Shown here piece by piece: positions 60,783-64,000 of a DNA stretch of 64,000 nt (the first letter of the stretch is position 1; each line of letters starts with the position of its first letter). The position numbers and the translations under genes are program-made. Below the pieces are notes generated by a model. It made no database searches and was not told the origin of the DNA. It worked only from the letters and a program-made list of their open reading frames with translations. Source of the DNA: Hypomesus transpacificus (taxonomy: Eukaryota > Chordata > Actinopteri > Osmeriformes > Osmeridae); NCBI RefSeq assembly GCF_021917145.1, contig NC_061062.1, forward strand, positions 13,898,521 through 13,962,520, in the 5' to 3' direction.

Positions 60783-60862
60783 GTTGCGTCTCTCACCTGC
60801 AATGATGACCTAGCTGTCAAAAAAGACCATTGTTTAGTGAGATCCTTTGCAGACTCCAAATT
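60783..60862 (+). pseudogene. arid4a: arid4a exon (CNDD exon), last before the duplication junction
   Basis: The acceptor is gtctgtag and the donor gtaagt; the exon is 80 nt. It reads VASLTCNDDLAVKKDHCLVR then SFADSK. ARID4A has [23 protein letters not shown]. Only about 75 bases downstream the sequence switches to psma3 intron 4. Confidence 0.82.
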
Positions 60863-60935
60863 GTAAGTGTTTTACATAAATGTCCTGTCTTTTGAGAAAG
60901 CAATTTGTCTGCCATTTCATTTGGAAATGTGATTT

Positions 60936-62457
<1,522 letters not shown>

Positions 62458-63245
62458 AATGGAGGCTACTAATACTGTTTATCAAAAGGTTCTTTGGCAT
62501 TTTTGTAAAAAAATAATGTAGTCACTTATTAGGTTCTGGAGTGTAGTACTTGGGTACACTTCCAGTTTATTATGTTTGTGAGAATTCTGAAAAGGAACCA
62601 TCCTAATAAGTATAAACAATCAAAACGAGAAATTCTACATCGGTGCACAAATGTTTAAATATTCTACAGCTAATACCATCATGAAACACATGAACGGATG
62701 ACATGCTGTTAAGTTTGAAAGACCCCCCACATGACTAAATATGTCTACTATGCTTGTTTCATTTCTGTTCACACAGCATGATCAGAAATGGTGGATGAGT
62801 TAGATCTGTTTAACTAGCTGACATGCTCACCATCTCCAGGCTGACCTTTTGGATCAACCTTGAGTCTTCTCTGTTAAAACAACCACTAAACTAACTGACC
62901 ATGGACACTGTAGTCTCTGACAGCCCAACACATTCTTTGTTAGTGAAAGAGTATGTCTGAGGCCACCCTGGGGCCAGACATCATCTGGCCGTATGTATGA
63001 CATGCAGCTCTATCCAGGGAGAGACTATGGTGGCCTTCATTTTCATTCCAACCTGGTACTTTTACACATGTCTCAGCCCGTCAAGTTTATTGTCAAGTTC
63101 AGCTCTAATCTTAGCTTTTCTACAGCAACGCAGCCAGCTGGCTAGATAAAAGGAAGTCAAAAAACCGGCGTGTATCTTTTGAGATTGTGTAAACAGTGTG
63201 ACAGCAACCCCCTTTAGTCTTTTACCTGCACATGCTTCCGGTTAC
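62458..63245. repeat. Duplicated psma3-arid4a intergenic DNA, right copy
   Basis: It aligns by eye with 55355-56200, with small indels and scattered substitutions. It lacks the hAT-like fragment and has about 70 bp (near 62550-62630) missing from the left copy. No gene was seen. Confidence 0.85.
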
Positions 63246-63867
63246 GTAATCGACTCGCTTGTTCTGACGTCCTACAAACGATACTAGGCGCCATTGCCTT
63301 CAGCTTTCTATCGACCATTTCTGAGCTATTCCCCGTTTGCCTCCTCTAACGCAGTTTAAGAATACACAAATAACGGGCATTTCTTTTACCCAATTGGGTG
63401 CTGTCGTCTTCGTAGGGATTACAAGGCAGAATATTAGTTGTGTTCGAAATAACCACAGTCCAGCCCGCTCGACATACCCATGACAAGGATGCCAGGTAGG
63501 CGGATCATCTTCGTGTAACTAGCCAATGACAATCGTAGAAAGATTATGACTGAATGGACCGGCCAATCATGTTTCTAAATTAGGGACTTCGGCCGGGATT
63601 CTGGTACTACCGAAGCTAAATAATGGGTGTCCAATGAAGTTACGTCCATGAAAGCGCCGCTTTCATATCAACCAACCAGAAACGAAGAAAAAGTATATCC
63701 TATAGAATACGAAGCATCTGTAAACCAATCATAATACTTCCATCGGACTATCGCTGTCTGTGCAGCCAATTGGAGTTCGAGAAACACAGCCTGGGCTCAA
63801 CAGCTTGTTATTCGTGTATTGCATTGCATCCCTAGCAAGTGGTGAGCAGTTGCGTCGTACGTAGCAT
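63246..63867 (+). promoter_or_regulatory. arid4a: arid4a promoter and exon 1, right copy
   Basis: It is the counterpart of 56200-56826, with the CCAAT boxes conserved and the exon 1 donor gtaagt after 63867. The coding exons would lie beyond the window. This may be the promoter of the intact arid4a gene, but that cannot be verified here. Confidence 0.6.
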
Positions 63868-64000
63868 GTAAGTATCAAAAACGTTCATATTATTCCTAAA
63901 TGAAACGTGAACTTTTATGGGTTTAATCTGTACAATCTACCACAACACTCAGAAGGTTAAACTATGGAGTGGTGGTAATCACATTTCCCGGTATTATGAT
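63868..64000 (+). other. arid4a: Start of arid4a intron 1, right copy (cut by window edge)
   Basis: It is near-identical to 56827-56960 and carries no coding sequence. Confidence 0.7.

Larger units (their letters stand above)
56827..60862 (+). pseudogene. arid4a: arid4a 5' fragment with scrambled, amplified exons
   Basis: ARID4A is a chromatin protein (Tudor, PWWP-like, ARID, chromo) of the Sin3-HDAC complex. Only small N-terminal exons are present: a start exon (57566-57615), three copies of the [17 protein letters not shown] exon (58056-58153, 58981-59078, 59889-59972), two copies of the TSQVVQDNQVKGPLG exon (58679-58744, 59590-59655) and a CNDDLAVKKDHCLVRSF exon (60783-60862). In ARID4A the QVKGPL exon precedes the LPLTN exon and they are separated by another exon; here that exon and the one after the start exon are missing and the order is repeated. 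Joining the copies in order gives a stop, so I call it a pseudogene. ARID4B is a less likely source because psma3 is adjacent. Confidence 0.8.

Overview
This is nuclear DNA from a ray-finned (teleost) fish. The evidence is three genes with vertebrate-type GT-AG introns, very dense CA/GT, GA and poly-C/G simple repeats, tRNA-derived SINEs with a tail common in teleosts, and a hAT-type DNA transposon. There is no bacterial, phage, CRISPR or defence-island content. The species cannot be named from the window alone.

Layout. (1) 1-5639 is AT-rich intergenic DNA downstream of mipol1. By vertebrate synteny foxa1 would lie further left, but no exon of it was seen. (2) 5640-49839 on the minus strand is mipol1 (mirror-image polydactyly 1), a coiled-coil protein gene, rebuilt here as 20 coding exons with consistent splice phases and a predicted 692-residue product. 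The C-terminal exons are recognised by similarity; the N-terminal exons, including two micro-exons, are inferred from splice signals and phase. Its introns hold a 31-copy, exactly 49-bp tandem array, long purine/pyrimidine tracts, SINEs, a 1.14-kb hAT element with a perfect 8-bp target duplication, and several AT-rich blocks that resemble conserved non-coding elements. (3) 51216-55190 on the plus strand is a complete 11-exon psma3 gene (proteasome alpha subunit, 255 residues). (4) 56.2-60.9 kb holds a 5' fragment of arid4a, the normal downstream neighbour of psma3 in vertebrates. It is scrambled: two of its exons are amplified in a ~0.9-kb tandem array and other exons are missing. (5) 60.94-62.46 kb is a second, partial psma3 copy lacking exons 1-4 and 6-8. 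(6) 62.5-64 kb repeats the psma3-arid4a intergenic DNA, and a second arid4a promoter and first exon run to the window edge, probably leading into another arid4a copy.

Regions 3-6 are best explained by one tandem duplication of about 8.06 kb, from psma3 intron 4 to an arid4a intron, followed by deletion in the right copy and local amplification in the left copy. This dynamic psma3-arid4a block, and the 49-bp array whose every unit carries the look of a complete mini-exon, are the most notable features. All gene calls come from reading translations and splice junctions by eye; no database search was run.
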